The notes below the pieces were generated by a model. That model searched no databases and was not told the origin of the DNA. It saw only the letters and a program-made list of their open reading frames with translations. Both the position numbers and the translations under genes were made by a program. DNA of 64,000 nucleotides from Hoeflea sp. Lineage in GTDB: Bacteria; Pseudomonadota; Alphaproteobacteria; Rhizobiales; Rhizobiaceae. Shown here in pieces: positions 25,395-34,265 of this stretch. Positions within the stretch are counted from its first letter, which is position 1; every line of letters starts with the position of its first letter. Location: positions 248,001-312,000 of the forward strand of contig JAHRFE010000004.1 of NCBI GenBank assembly GCA_019084245.1. The letters are read 5' to 3'.

Positions 25395-25435
25395 TTGACG
25401 CACATCAAGGCGGCCGGGATCGCGCCTCCTATACT
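25395..25435 (+). promoter_or_regulatory. FNR/Dnr-type activated promoter of the PEP synthase gene
   Basis: TTGAC-GCAC-ATCAA (25395-25408) differs by one base from the TTGAT-N4-ATCAA consensus. TATACT (25430-25435), five of six bases of TATAAT, lies so that the box centre would be at about -41 from a start near 25442, the classic class II position for FNR-family activators. The coding start is 25479. Confidence 0.72.
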
Positions 25436-25478
25436 GGCATCTCGTTCGATATTTTTCACAATGCCTCAGGAGCGCCCC

Positions 25479-27869
25479 ATGTCCGCAGCCAACAAGAATG
25501 TCATCTGGTTTGAAGATCTGTCGCGCGGCGATGTCGGGCTGGTGGGCGGCAAGAACTCTTCGCTGGGCGAAATGGTCCAGCAGCTGGGACAAAAGGGTAT
25601 CGATGTGCCGCCGGGCTTCGCCACCACATCCGACGCCTTCCGCGCCTTCATCAAGGCCAACAATCTCAACCAGGTGATCGCCGATGCGATGACCATGCTC
25701 GAAAGCGGCAAGCGCACGCTGGCCGAGACCGGCAAGGCGGTGCGCGAGGCCATCGTCGCGGGCGATTTTCCCGAGGATATCAGCGCGGCGATCGTTGCGG
25801 CCTACCGCGAACTTTCCGAACGCACCGGCCACACCGACCTCTCGGTCGCAGTCCGCTCTTCAGCCACTGCCGAGGACCTGCCGGACGCGAGCTTTGCCGG
25901 CCAGCAGGAGACCTACCTCAATGTGCGCGGCGAGGCGGCGCTGCTGTCGACCTGCCGTCGCTGCTACGCCTCGCTGTTTACCGACCGGGCGATCACTTAC
26001 CGCAAGATCCAGGGCTTCGACCACAACCAGGTGGCGCTGTCGATCGGTGTGCAATTGATGGTCCGCTCGGACATCAGCGGCTCGGGCGTGATGTTCTCGA
26101 TCGACACCGAATCGGGCTTTGACAAGGTGGTGCTGATCAACGCCGCCTGGGGTCTCGGCGAAAACGTGGTCCAGGGCGCGGTGACGCCCGACGAATATCA
26201 GGTGTTCAAGCCGTTGCTTGACAGGCCCGGCCTCAAGCCGATCGTCGAAAAGACCTGCGGCGCCAAGGAGATCAAGATGATCTACGCCGGGGCTGAGGGC
26301 GGCGAGACCAAAAACGTGCCGACCTCGAAGGCCGAACGCCGGGCCTATGTGCTGTCGGACGAGGAAATCCTCAGCCTCGCCCGACAGGCCGCGACCATCG
26401 AAGAGCATTACGGCCAGCCAATGGACATGGAATGGGCCAAGGATGGTGAGACCGGCAAGCTCTACATCGTCCAGGCACGGCCCGAAACCGTGCAGTCGCG
26501 CGCCGATGTGACCGCGCTCAAGACCTACACCATCAAGAAAGCCGGCAAGATCCTGCTCACGGGCCTCAGCGTCGGGTCCGCGGTCAAGGCGGGCCGGGTC
26601 TGCCTGATCGAGAACGCCAAAGACATCGACAAGTTCGTCGATGGCTCGATCCTGGTGACGTCGACCACCGACCCCGACTGGGTGCCGATCATGAAGCGGG
26701 CGGCAGCGATCATCACCGATCATGGCGGGCGCACCTCGCATGCGGCCATCGTCAGCCGTGAACTGGGCCTGCCGGCCATTGTCGGCACCGGCACCGCCAC
26801 CCAGATCCTGCACGATCTGCAGGAAGTAACGGTCTCCTGCGCCGGCGGAGAAGAAGCCGCGGTCTATGAAGGCATCGCCGATTACGAAGTCGAGGATGTG
26901 CGCCTCGACCATGTGCCTGAGACAAAGACCAGGATCATGCTCAACCTCGCCGATCCGTCGGCCGCCTTTCGCTGGTGGCGCCTGCCCGCCGATGGCGTGG
27001 GTCTGGCGCGGATGGAATTCGTGGTCAATTCGGCGGTGAAGGTCCACCCGATGGCGCTCGTCAATTTCGACACGCTCAAGGACGAGGACGCCAAGGCCAA
27101 GATCGCCGAACTCACACGGCGCTACGACAACAAATCCGACTATTTTGTCGAGACGCTGGCGCGCGGCCTGTCGCGCATCGCCGCCGTCGCCTACCCGAAG
27201 CCGGTGATCGTGCGGATGAGCGATTTCAAGACCAACGAATATGCCGAACTGCTGGGCGGCCGCGCCTTCGAGCCCGACGAGGAGAACCCGATGATTGGCT
27301 TCCGCGGCGCCTCGCGCTACTACTCCGACGCCTATCGGGAGGGCTTTGCGCTCGAATGCAAGGCGATCAAGATGCTGCGTGAGGAGATGGGATTCGACAA
27401 TGTCGTGGTCATGATCCCGTTCTGCCGCTCGCCCGACGAGGCGGACAAGGTGCTCGGCGTGATGGCCGAGAACGGCCTCAAACGCGGCGAAAACGGCATG
27501 CAGGTCTATGTGATGGGCGAGATCCCCTCCAATGTCATCCGCGCCGCCGAGTTCGCGACACGCTTCGACGGCTTCTCCATCGGCTCCAACGACCTGACCC
27601 AGCTGACGCTGGGCGTCGACCGCGATTCAGGCGAACTGGCAAACCTGTTCAGCGAGTCCGATCCGGCGGTGATCTGGATGATCGAGACGCTGATCGAGAG
27701 GGCCCACGCGGCCGGCGCCAAGGTCGGGCTCTGCGGCCAGGCGCCCTCCAACGACCCGGCCTTCGCCAGGATACTGGTCCGCGCGGGCATCGACACCATT
27801 TCGGTGACGCCCGACAGTTTTGTCGCGGTCAAGCAAAACGTCGCAGAGGCGGAAAAGGCCGGAAAATAA
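25479..27869 (+). CDS. ppsA: Phosphoenolpyruvate synthase
   Basis: A 796-residue cytoplasmic enzyme converting pyruvate and ATP to PEP, AMP and phosphate. The N-terminal ATP-grasp part (VGGKNSSLGEMVQQL, AVRSSATAEDLPDASFAGQQETYLN), the swivelling phosphohistidine domain (GGRTSHAAIVSRELGLPAIVG) and the C-terminal PEP/pyruvate barrel (MIGFRGASRYYS, VMGEIPSN, GSNDLTQLTLGVDRDS) are complete. Start ATG 25479 has AGGAG 8 bp before it. The FNR-type promoter ties this gluconeogenic step to low oxygen. Length and motifs favour PpsA over pyruvate phosphate dikinase (about 880 residues). Confidence 0.92.
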   Translation: MSAANKNVIWFEDLSRGDVGLVGGKNSSLGEMVQQLGQKGIDVPPGFATTSDAFRAFIKANNLNQVIADAMTMLESGKRTLAETGKAVREAIVAGDFPEDISAAIVAAYRELSERTGHTDLSVAVRSSATAEDLPDASFAGQQETYLNVRGEAALLSTCRRCYASLFTDRAITYRKIQGFDHNQVALSIGVQLMVRSDISGSGVMFSIDTESGFDKVVLINAAWGLGENVVQGAVTPDEYQVFKPLLDRPGLKPIVEKTCGAKEIKMIYAGAEGGETKNVPTSKAERRAYVLSDEEILSLARQAATIEEHYGQPMDMEWAKDGETGKLYIVQARPETVQSRADVTALKTYTIKKAGKILLTGLSVGSAVKAGRVCLIENAKDIDKFVDGSILVTSTTDPDWVPIMKRAAAIITDHGGRTSHAAIVSRELGLPAIVGTGTATQILHDLQEVTVSCAGGEEAAVYEGIADYEVEDVRLDHVPETKTRIMLNLADPSAAFRWWRLPADGVGLARMEFVVNSAVKVHPMALVNFDTLKDEDAKAKIAELTRRYDNKSDYFVETLARGLSRIAAVAYPKPVIVRMSDFKTNEYAELLGGRAFEPDEENPMIGFRGASRYYSDAYREGFALECKAIKMLREEMGFDNVVVMIPFCRSPDEADKVLGVMAENGLKRGENGMQVYVMGEIPSNVIRAAEFATRFDGFSIGSNDLTQLTLGVDRDSGELANLFSESDPAVIWMIETLIERAHAAGAKVGLCGQAPSNDPAFARILVRAGIDTISVTPDSFVAVKQNVAEAEKAGK

Positions 27870-27930
27870 TCCGGTCAATCCGGCTCAAACCGATTGAAAC
27901 CACCCTGCTGCCTGTGTGATGGTCCGGCCC

Positions 27931-28873
27931 ATGTCTGAGATCCTGACCATCACACTCAACCCTGCCCTGGACGTGGCGACCTCGGTCGACGCGGTTGTGG
28001 CTGGCGCCAAATTGCGCTGCGGCGAACCGCGCTACGATCCCGGCGGCGGCGGCGTCAATGTCAGCCGCGCCATCCTGCGGCTTGAGGGGCAGTCGGAGGC
28101 CTTTGTCGCCTTTGGCGGCGAAACCGGCCTTATGGCGCTCGCCATGCTCAAGGCCGAGGGCATCGAGCCGATCCATTTTCCGGTGGCTGGCAACACCCGG
28201 CAATCCATGGCCGTGGTCGAGACCTCGACCGGCAAGCAATACCGGTTTCAGTTGCCCGGACCGGCATGGCCGCCCGAACAGAGCGCCGCCCTGCTCACGG
28301 CGCTGAAGCCGCATCTGACGCAAGGGCGCCTTGTGGTGATGTCGGGCAGTGTGCCTGTCGGCGCGCCAGCCGATATTGGAAGCACCATCAACAAACTGGC
28401 AATCGAGAATGGCGCAAGCATGATCCTCGACACCTCGGGCGATGCGCTGGTGAGCGCCGCCGAGAATACGGGTCCACCGTTTGCACTGCTCAGGATGGAC
28501 GGCGCGGAAGCGACCGAAGTTTCGGGCCGCAGTTTCGCCTCGCCTACTGAGCTCGCCGATTACGGCCTTCAGTTGATTGCACGTGGTGCGGCCGAGAAGC
28601 TGGTCATGTCGATCGGCTCCAAGGGCACAGTTGGCGTCTCGGCCGAAGACCGCTTCTTCTGCCAGCCGCCGAAGATCGAAACGCGGAGCGCGGTCGGCGC
28701 CGGCGACAGCATGGTCGCAGCCATCGCCCTGAAACTGTCAGCAGGCAACAGCTTCCGCGACGCCGTCCGCCACGGCGTCGCCGCCGCCGGATCCGCCGTG
28801 ATGACGCCGGCCACGCAATTGTGCTCGAAAGAGACGGCAGACGAGATCCTGGAGCGGGTGGTGACGGCTGAGA

Positions 28874-28878
<5 letters not shown>
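27931..28878 (+). CDS. pfkB: PfkB-family sugar-phosphate kinase (6-phosphofructokinase II type)
   Basis: A 315-residue ribokinase-fold kinase. It has the PfkB start ILTITLNPALDVATSVDAVV, the glycine motif PGGGGVNVSRAI near residue 40, and the ATP/catalytic motif SAVGAGDSMVAAIAL near residue 250 with the conserved Asp. Start ATG 27931 is preferred to upstream GTG/ATG codons. It follows ppsA by 61 bp in the same direction and may be co-transcribed. 1-Phosphofructokinase or tagatose-phosphate kinase are alternatives; the overall sequence looks most like Pfk-2. Confidence 0.82.
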
Positions 28879-29864
<986 letters not shown>

Positions 29865-29893
29865 CTACCTAGCAAACACCATGCCAACGGAAT

Positions 29894-29907
29894 GTGACAG
29901 AGATCAA
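29894..29907 (-). promoter_or_regulatory. Degenerate FNR/Dnr-like site before ldh
   Basis: On the minus strand it reads TTGAT-CTCT-GTCAC: one perfect half-site and one half-site with two mismatches, 75-88 bp before the ldh start. No convincing -10 hexamer is seen at the expected spacing. Weak, but similar boxes control two neighbouring units. Confidence 0.35.
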
Positions 29908-29926
29908 ACCGGCTGTAAGCAGCGTG

Positions 29927-30439
29927 TCAGGCAGCCTGCTGCCGCAAGGTGTCAAACCAGGCGGCAAGGCCGGCCCCGTCTGTGGCGAGTTCCTCGGCAT
30001 AGTCGCCCGCAAACACCTCGAAGGCCGCCTGGTTGAGCGGGTTGACGCCGAGCAGCACCGGGATGTCGCGAAGGAGCGCCTCGCCGATCAGCGGGCGGAA
30101 GCCCCTGCCCTCGGCTTCGTGCTTGCCGAACTTGTTGATGATCAGGAGATCGGGCGCCGGATCGAGCGCAGCCTCGACCAGCGCCACCGCTTCCTCGAGC
30201 GCAGCCGGATTAAGCCTGCAACCGCGGGATTCTTCGCCCAGGACCTGATTGATCCGTATCACAGGGCCAGCGGGCAATACGCGCACATCCATGTCGCAAT
30301 GATGCGAACCGGGCCGGTCTGAATTGGTCTGCACCACGCCCGCGAGCCTGAAGCCGTCCGCCTGCAGGCGGTCCGCGAACCCCCACAGCAGCCGGTCGGT
30401 CAGTCCGCGTTCGGTGGTTCTGACAAATGCCAATGCCAT
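29927..30439 (-). CDS. DUF2478 protein (P-loop-like, Mo/nitrate-associated)
   Basis: A 170-residue cytoplasmic protein: LAFVRTTERGLTDRLLWGFAD, GVVQTNSDRPGSHHCDMDVR, CRLNPAALEEAVALVEAAL, and DLLIINKFGKHEAEGRGFRP. I recognise this as DUF2478, found beside molybdate transport and nitrate genes; the INKFGK segment resembles the NTPase THEP1-like group though no classical Walker A is seen. ATG 30439 is chosen, since AGGAG is 7 bp before it and only 1 bp before the other ATG at 30445. It is 102 bp after ppiC in the same direction. Function is unknown; molybdenum handling is inferred. Confidence 0.75.
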   Translation of the reverse strand: MALAFVRTTERGLTDRLLWGFADRLQADGFRLAGVVQTNSDRPGSHHCDMDVRVLPAGPVIRINQVLGEESRGCRLNPAALEEAVALVEAALDPAPDLLIINKFGKHEAEGRGFRPLIGEALLRDIPVLLGVNPLNQAAFEVFAGDYAEELATDGAGLAAWFDTLRQQAA

Positions 30440-30541
30440 GATCATGCTCCTGATATCCCAGGGCAGATTACGCCGCCCCGGGCAAAAATCAAAGCCCCGA
30501 TCGCGACCTATTGACGCCGCGACCGGAAAGTGTGGGCGGGC

Positions 30542-31336
30542 TCACGCCGCCTTGAGCGAGATGCCGGTGACCTCGGCCTGGTCTGCCAGGCCATCGACGA
30601 AGGCGCGGCTGGCGCGCACCCAGGCGGCCTTTTCGAGTGCCAGCCGCAACGCGGTCTCTACCGCCTCGAACGGCAGGATCTGGCCCGGCGCCATGGCGTC
30701 GAGCCTTATGATGTGGAAGCCGTAACGGCTCTCCACAGGCTCGGAGGCGATTTCGCCCTGGGCGAGCAGATCGAGCGCCGCCTCGAATTCGGCCACGGTG
30801 TCGCCGGCCGAGATCTGCCCCAGCCTGCCGCCATTGGCGCGTGAGGAACAGGCCGAATGGTCCCGCGCCAGCGCGTCGAAGGCCTTGGGCTCGGCTTTCA
30901 CCTTGGCCAACACGGCGGTGGCCTGGTCCCTGGCCACCTTCCGCGCCACGACGTCATCGGGCCGGGCAGCAAACAGGATATGCGCCGCCTCATAGAGCGA
31001 AGGCGCCCGGTGGCGCTCCGGATTGGCGTCATAGGCCGCCCGCACGGCTTGCGGCGTTGGCGCTTCAGGCGCCACCGCCTCGTCGAGAACCTGGCGGACC
31101 AGCGCGTCGTCCTCGGTTTCCCAGAGCCCCGGCGCCAGTTCCGCCGGCACGGCGTCAAGTCCGCGCCGCGCGGCCTCCTGCAGGATCAGCGCCCGCACGG
31201 CGAGCGCACGCGCTGCCGCCATCCAGGCCATGCCGGGCTTGCCCTTGGGCGCACGGTGGTTCTGCGCTTCCGTGGCGATCAGTTCCGGCGAAATCGGCTC
31301 GCCATTGACGGAGATATCGGTGAATGTCTGTTTCAT
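30542..31336 (-). CDS. PpiC-type peptidyl-prolyl isomerase of the nar operon
   Basis: A 264-residue parvulin-type isomerase without a signal peptide. The catalytic domain spans about residues 110-220: YEAAHILFAA, FDALARDHSACSSRANGGRL, GQISAGDTVAEFEAALDLLA, and the end motif VESRYGFHIIRLD. Its start overlaps narI by 4 nt, so it belongs to the operon. A folding helper for nitrate reductase is the likely role; comparable genes follow narI in Pseudomonas. Confidence 0.88.
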   Translation of the reverse strand: MKQTFTDISVNGEPISPELIATEAQNHRAPKGKPGMAWMAAARALAVRALILQEAARRGLDAVPAELAPGLWETEDDALVRQVLDEAVAPEAPTPQAVRAAYDANPERHRAPSLYEAAHILFAARPDDVVARKVARDQATAVLAKVKAEPKAFDALARDHSACSSRANGGRLGQISAGDTVAEFEAALDLLAQGEIASEPVESRYGFHIIRLDAMAPGQILPFEAVETALRLALEKAAWVRASRAFVDGLADQAEVTGISLKAA

Positions 31337-32034
31337 GGCTTTTGCCCCAATGCTGCCTTGTGCTTGCGGGTGCGGACGATCTGGTAGCCCGGGCGCAGGA
31401 CATAGCGTACCGGAACCGAGAACATGTGCACCAGCCGGGTGAACGGGAACAGGATGAAGATGATGAGCCCGAGCAGGATGTGCGCCTTGTAGATCCAGTG
31501 CACGTCGGCAACGAGTTCCCAGGTGCCGGGCTGCAGGGTGAAGATTCCGCGAGACCAGGTCATGAACTTGAGCATCTCGCTGCCATCCAGATGCTCGATG
31601 GAGGCGTAGATCGTCGCCATGCCGAGCAGAAGCTGGGCCAGCAGCAGCACCAGAATGCCGGTGTCGGCGAAGGACGAATTGGCCCGGATCCGCTCGTCAA
31701 AGAGCCGCCGGTGCAGCAGCATGGTGCCGCCGACAAGCGCCATGGCGCCAGCCACGCCGCCCACCACAATTGCCAGCACCTGCTTGAAGCCGTAGCTCAT
31801 GCCGAGCGCGTGAAACACCTCGACCGGAGTGAGCATGCCGACCAGATGCCCGAAGAACACGATCAGCACGCCGACATGAAACAGGATCGAACCCCACACC
31901 AGCTGCTTGCGGCGCAACAGCTGGCTCGATGAGGATTTCCAGGTGAAGGGATCGCGCTCGTAGCGCGCGATGGAGCCGACCACCAGCACGGTCAGCGCCA
32001 GGTAGGGAAGCACTCCGAAGAGAAAATAGTCCAT
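31333..32034 (-). CDS. narI: Respiratory nitrate reductase gamma subunit (cytochrome b) NarI
   Basis: A 233-residue inner-membrane protein with five helices. It oxidises quinol and passes electrons to NarH. Haem-ligand histidines lie in the FHVGVLIVFFGHLVG and HWIYKAHILLGL segments. The N-terminal MDYFLFGVLPYLALTVLVVG is typical. It follows narJ by 18 bp and overlaps ppiC. Confidence 0.95.
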   Translation of the reverse strand: MDYFLFGVLPYLALTVLVVGSIARYERDPFTWKSSSSQLLRRKQLVWGSILFHVGVLIVFFGHLVGMLTPVEVFHALGMSYGFKQVLAIVVGGVAGAMALVGGTMLLHRRLFDERIRANSSFADTGILVLLLAQLLLGMATIYASIEHLDGSEMLKFMTWSRGIFTLQPGTWELVADVHWIYKAHILLGLIIFILFPFTRLVHMFSVPVRYVLRPGYQIVRTRKHKAALGQKP

Positions 32035-32052
32035 GATGCACGTCCTTTCGTG

Positions 32053-32745
32053 TCAGGCTGTAGCCGGCCGGAGCGGCGCGTCCATGCGGGCAAGAATGTC
32101 GCGGCTGACCGGGCAGCCGGCGTTCGGGTCGGGTCCGAAGGTGACCATGGCCTCCTCGTAGACCGCATCGAGCGCGTCGAGATCCTCGGGGTCGTCGTCC
32201 TTTTCCGAAATCAGCGCCTGCGCCTCGTCGGTCTCGAGCGACGCCTGGGCGAAGTCCGACAGGGCGGTCAGCACCGCGGCATAGGGCGTCTCCCGCCGGG
32301 TCAGGCGTTCGGCCAGGGCGGCGATAATGTGACCGGCGTCGACGAGCATCTCGCGCGCCTCGCCAATCGGCAGCGTCGCAATGAACTCGAGCAGCACCGG
32401 CAGATGATCGGGCAGTTCGGTCGCGACCAGATCGTAGCCCTGGGCGCGGTAGGTCTCGAGCAGGTCGACCATCGCCCCGCCCCGGTCCCTGCCCTCGCCA
32501 TGGATGTGCTCGAACAGGTTGAGCGACAGCGTCCGCGACCGGTCGAACAGGAGCACGTAGCGCTCCTGCACGTCGAAGATGTCGCCGGTTTCGAATTCGC
32601 TCAGCAGCGGCTCCATCGCAACGATGGCCTCGACAGGCAGGATCTTCTCGAAGGTCAGGATTTCGCGGATGTCGGAAATCGCCTCCTGCAGGTCGGTGGA
32701 GGGATAGCTTAGCAGCGCCGAAAGCGCCTTGAAGGTGCGGATCAT
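32053..32745 (-). CDS. narJ: Nitrate reductase assembly chaperone NarJ
   Basis: A 230-residue cytoplasmic chaperone (TorD/DmsD-like helical fold) needed to insert the molybdenum cofactor into NarG. It starts MIRTFKALSALLSYPSTDLQ and has the conserved middle segment DRSRTLSLNLFEHIHGEGRDRG. It overlaps narH by 4 nt. It is usually not part of the final enzyme. Confidence 0.94.
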   Translation of the reverse strand: MIRTFKALSALLSYPSTDLQEAISDIREILTFEKILPVEAIVAMEPLLSEFETGDIFDVQERYVLLFDRSRTLSLNLFEHIHGEGRDRGGAMVDLLETYRAQGYDLVATELPDHLPVLLEFIATLPIGEAREMLVDAGHIIAALAERLTRRETPYAAVLTALSDFAQASLETDEAQALISEKDDDPEDLDALDAVYEEAMVTFGPDPNAGCPVSRDILARMDAPLRPATA

Positions 32746-34265
32746 GACAGGAACTCCGTAGGTGAACGGAAGCTCTTGCCTCCGCCGAACAATTTGCCCT
32801 TGGACACGCCCGACGAGCAGCCATTGCCGTCGGTGAAGCCGCAGCCGGACTTGAGGTCATAGGCGTCCTCGACCAGCTCCCGGTGCGTCGTCGGTATGAC
32901 GAACCGGTCCTCGTAATTGGCGATCGCCATAAGCTGGTACATCTCGTCGATCTGCTGCGGCGTGAGCCCGACGCGGTTGGCGACGCCCAGATTGATCACG
33001 CCGTCGACGGTCTTGGAGCGCATATAGGCGCGCATCGCCATCATCCGTTCGAGTGCTGCGATCACCGGCGGTTCATCGCCGGCGGTCAGCATGTTGGCGA
33101 GATAGCGCACCGGGATCCGGAGCGAGCGGACGTCCGGCATGTTGTCGATGGAGGCGATGGCGCCGGCCTCCGCCGCGTTCTGGATCGGCGAGAGCGGCGG
33201 CACGTACCAGACCATCGGCAGGGTGCGGTATTCTGGATGCAGCGGAAATGCGATCTTCCACTCCATCGCCATCTTCCACACCGGCGATCTCTGCGCGCCC
33301 TTGATCCAGTCCTCGGGAATGCCTTCCGCACGCGCTGCCTTGATCACCTCGGGATCGTTGGGATCGAGGAAGACGCCGAGCTGGGCGTCATAGAGATCCT
33401 TCTCGTTCTCGGTCGCCGCGGCCTGGGAGATCTTGTCGGCGTCATAGAGCATGACGCCCAGATAGCGGATGCGGCCGACGCAGGTTTCCGAACAGACCGT
33501 CGGCTGGCCCGATTCGAGACGCGGATAGCACAGGGTGCATTTCTCCGACTTGCCGCTTTCCCAGTTGTAATAGATCTTCTTGTAGGGGCAGCCCGAGACG
33601 CACATGCGCCAGCCGCGGCATTTTTCCTGGTCGATCAGCACGACGCCGTCGTCCTCGCGCTTGTAGATCGCGCCCGAAGGGCACGAGGCGACGCAGGACG
33701 GATTGAGGCAGTGCTCGCACAGCCGCGGCAGATACATCATGAAGGTATTTTCGTACTCGCCGTAGATCTCCTTCTCGATGCCCTCGAAATTCTGGTCCTG
33801 GCTGCGCTTGGCGAACTCGCCTCCCAGGATTTCCTCCCAGTTCGGACCCCATTCGATCTTCTCCATGCGCTTGCCGGAGATCTTCGAGCGCGGGCGCGCG
33901 GTCGGGAACGCCTCCATTTCCGGCGCCGACTTCAGGTGGTCGTAGTCGAAATCGAACGGCTCGTAGAAATCGTCGATCTCGGGCAGGTCCGGATTGGCGA
34001 AGATGTTGGCGAGAATCCGCCACTTGCCGCCCTGCTTGGGCTGCAGCTTGCCGGAGGCGCTCCGGGTCCAGCCGCCGTTCCAGCGCTTCTGGTTTTCCCA
34101 GTCCTTCGGGTAGCCGATGCCGGGCTTGGTCTCGACATTGTTGAACCAGGCGTATTCGACGCCTTCGCGGCTGGTCCAGACATTCTTGCAGGTAACGGAA
34201 CAGGTGTGGCACCCGATGCATTTGTCGAGATTGAGCACCATGCCGATTTGTGCGCGGATTTTCAT
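32742..34265 (-). CDS. narH: Respiratory nitrate reductase beta subunit NarH
   Basis: A 507-residue iron-sulfur protein carrying three [4Fe-4S] and one [3Fe-4S] cluster. The N-terminus KIRAQIGMVLNLDKCIGCHT (then CSVTCKNVW) shows the first Cys group; others are CEHCLNPSCVASCPSGA, CRGWRMCVSGCPYKK and CTLCYPRL, with Trp in the third group as expected for the [3Fe-4S] site. It overlaps narG and narJ by 4 nt each. Confidence 0.97.
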   Translation of the reverse strand: MKIRAQIGMVLNLDKCIGCHTCSVTCKNVWTSREGVEYAWFNNVETKPGIGYPKDWENQKRWNGGWTRSASGKLQPKQGGKWRILANIFANPDLPEIDDFYEPFDFDYDHLKSAPEMEAFPTARPRSKISGKRMEKIEWGPNWEEILGGEFAKRSQDQNFEGIEKEIYGEYENTFMMYLPRLCEHCLNPSCVASCPSGAIYKREDDGVVLIDQEKCRGWRMCVSGCPYKKIYYNWESGKSEKCTLCYPRLESGQPTVCSETCVGRIRYLGVMLYDADKISQAAATENEKDLYDAQLGVFLDPNDPEVIKAARAEGIPEDWIKGAQRSPVWKMAMEWKIAFPLHPEYRTLPMVWYVPPLSPIQNAAEAGAIASIDNMPDVRSLRIPVRYLANMLTAGDEPPVIAALERMMAMRAYMRSKTVDGVINLGVANRVGLTPQQIDEMYQLMAIANYEDRFVIPTTHRELVEDAYDLKSGCGFTDGNGCSSGVSKGKLFGGGKSFRSPTEFLS

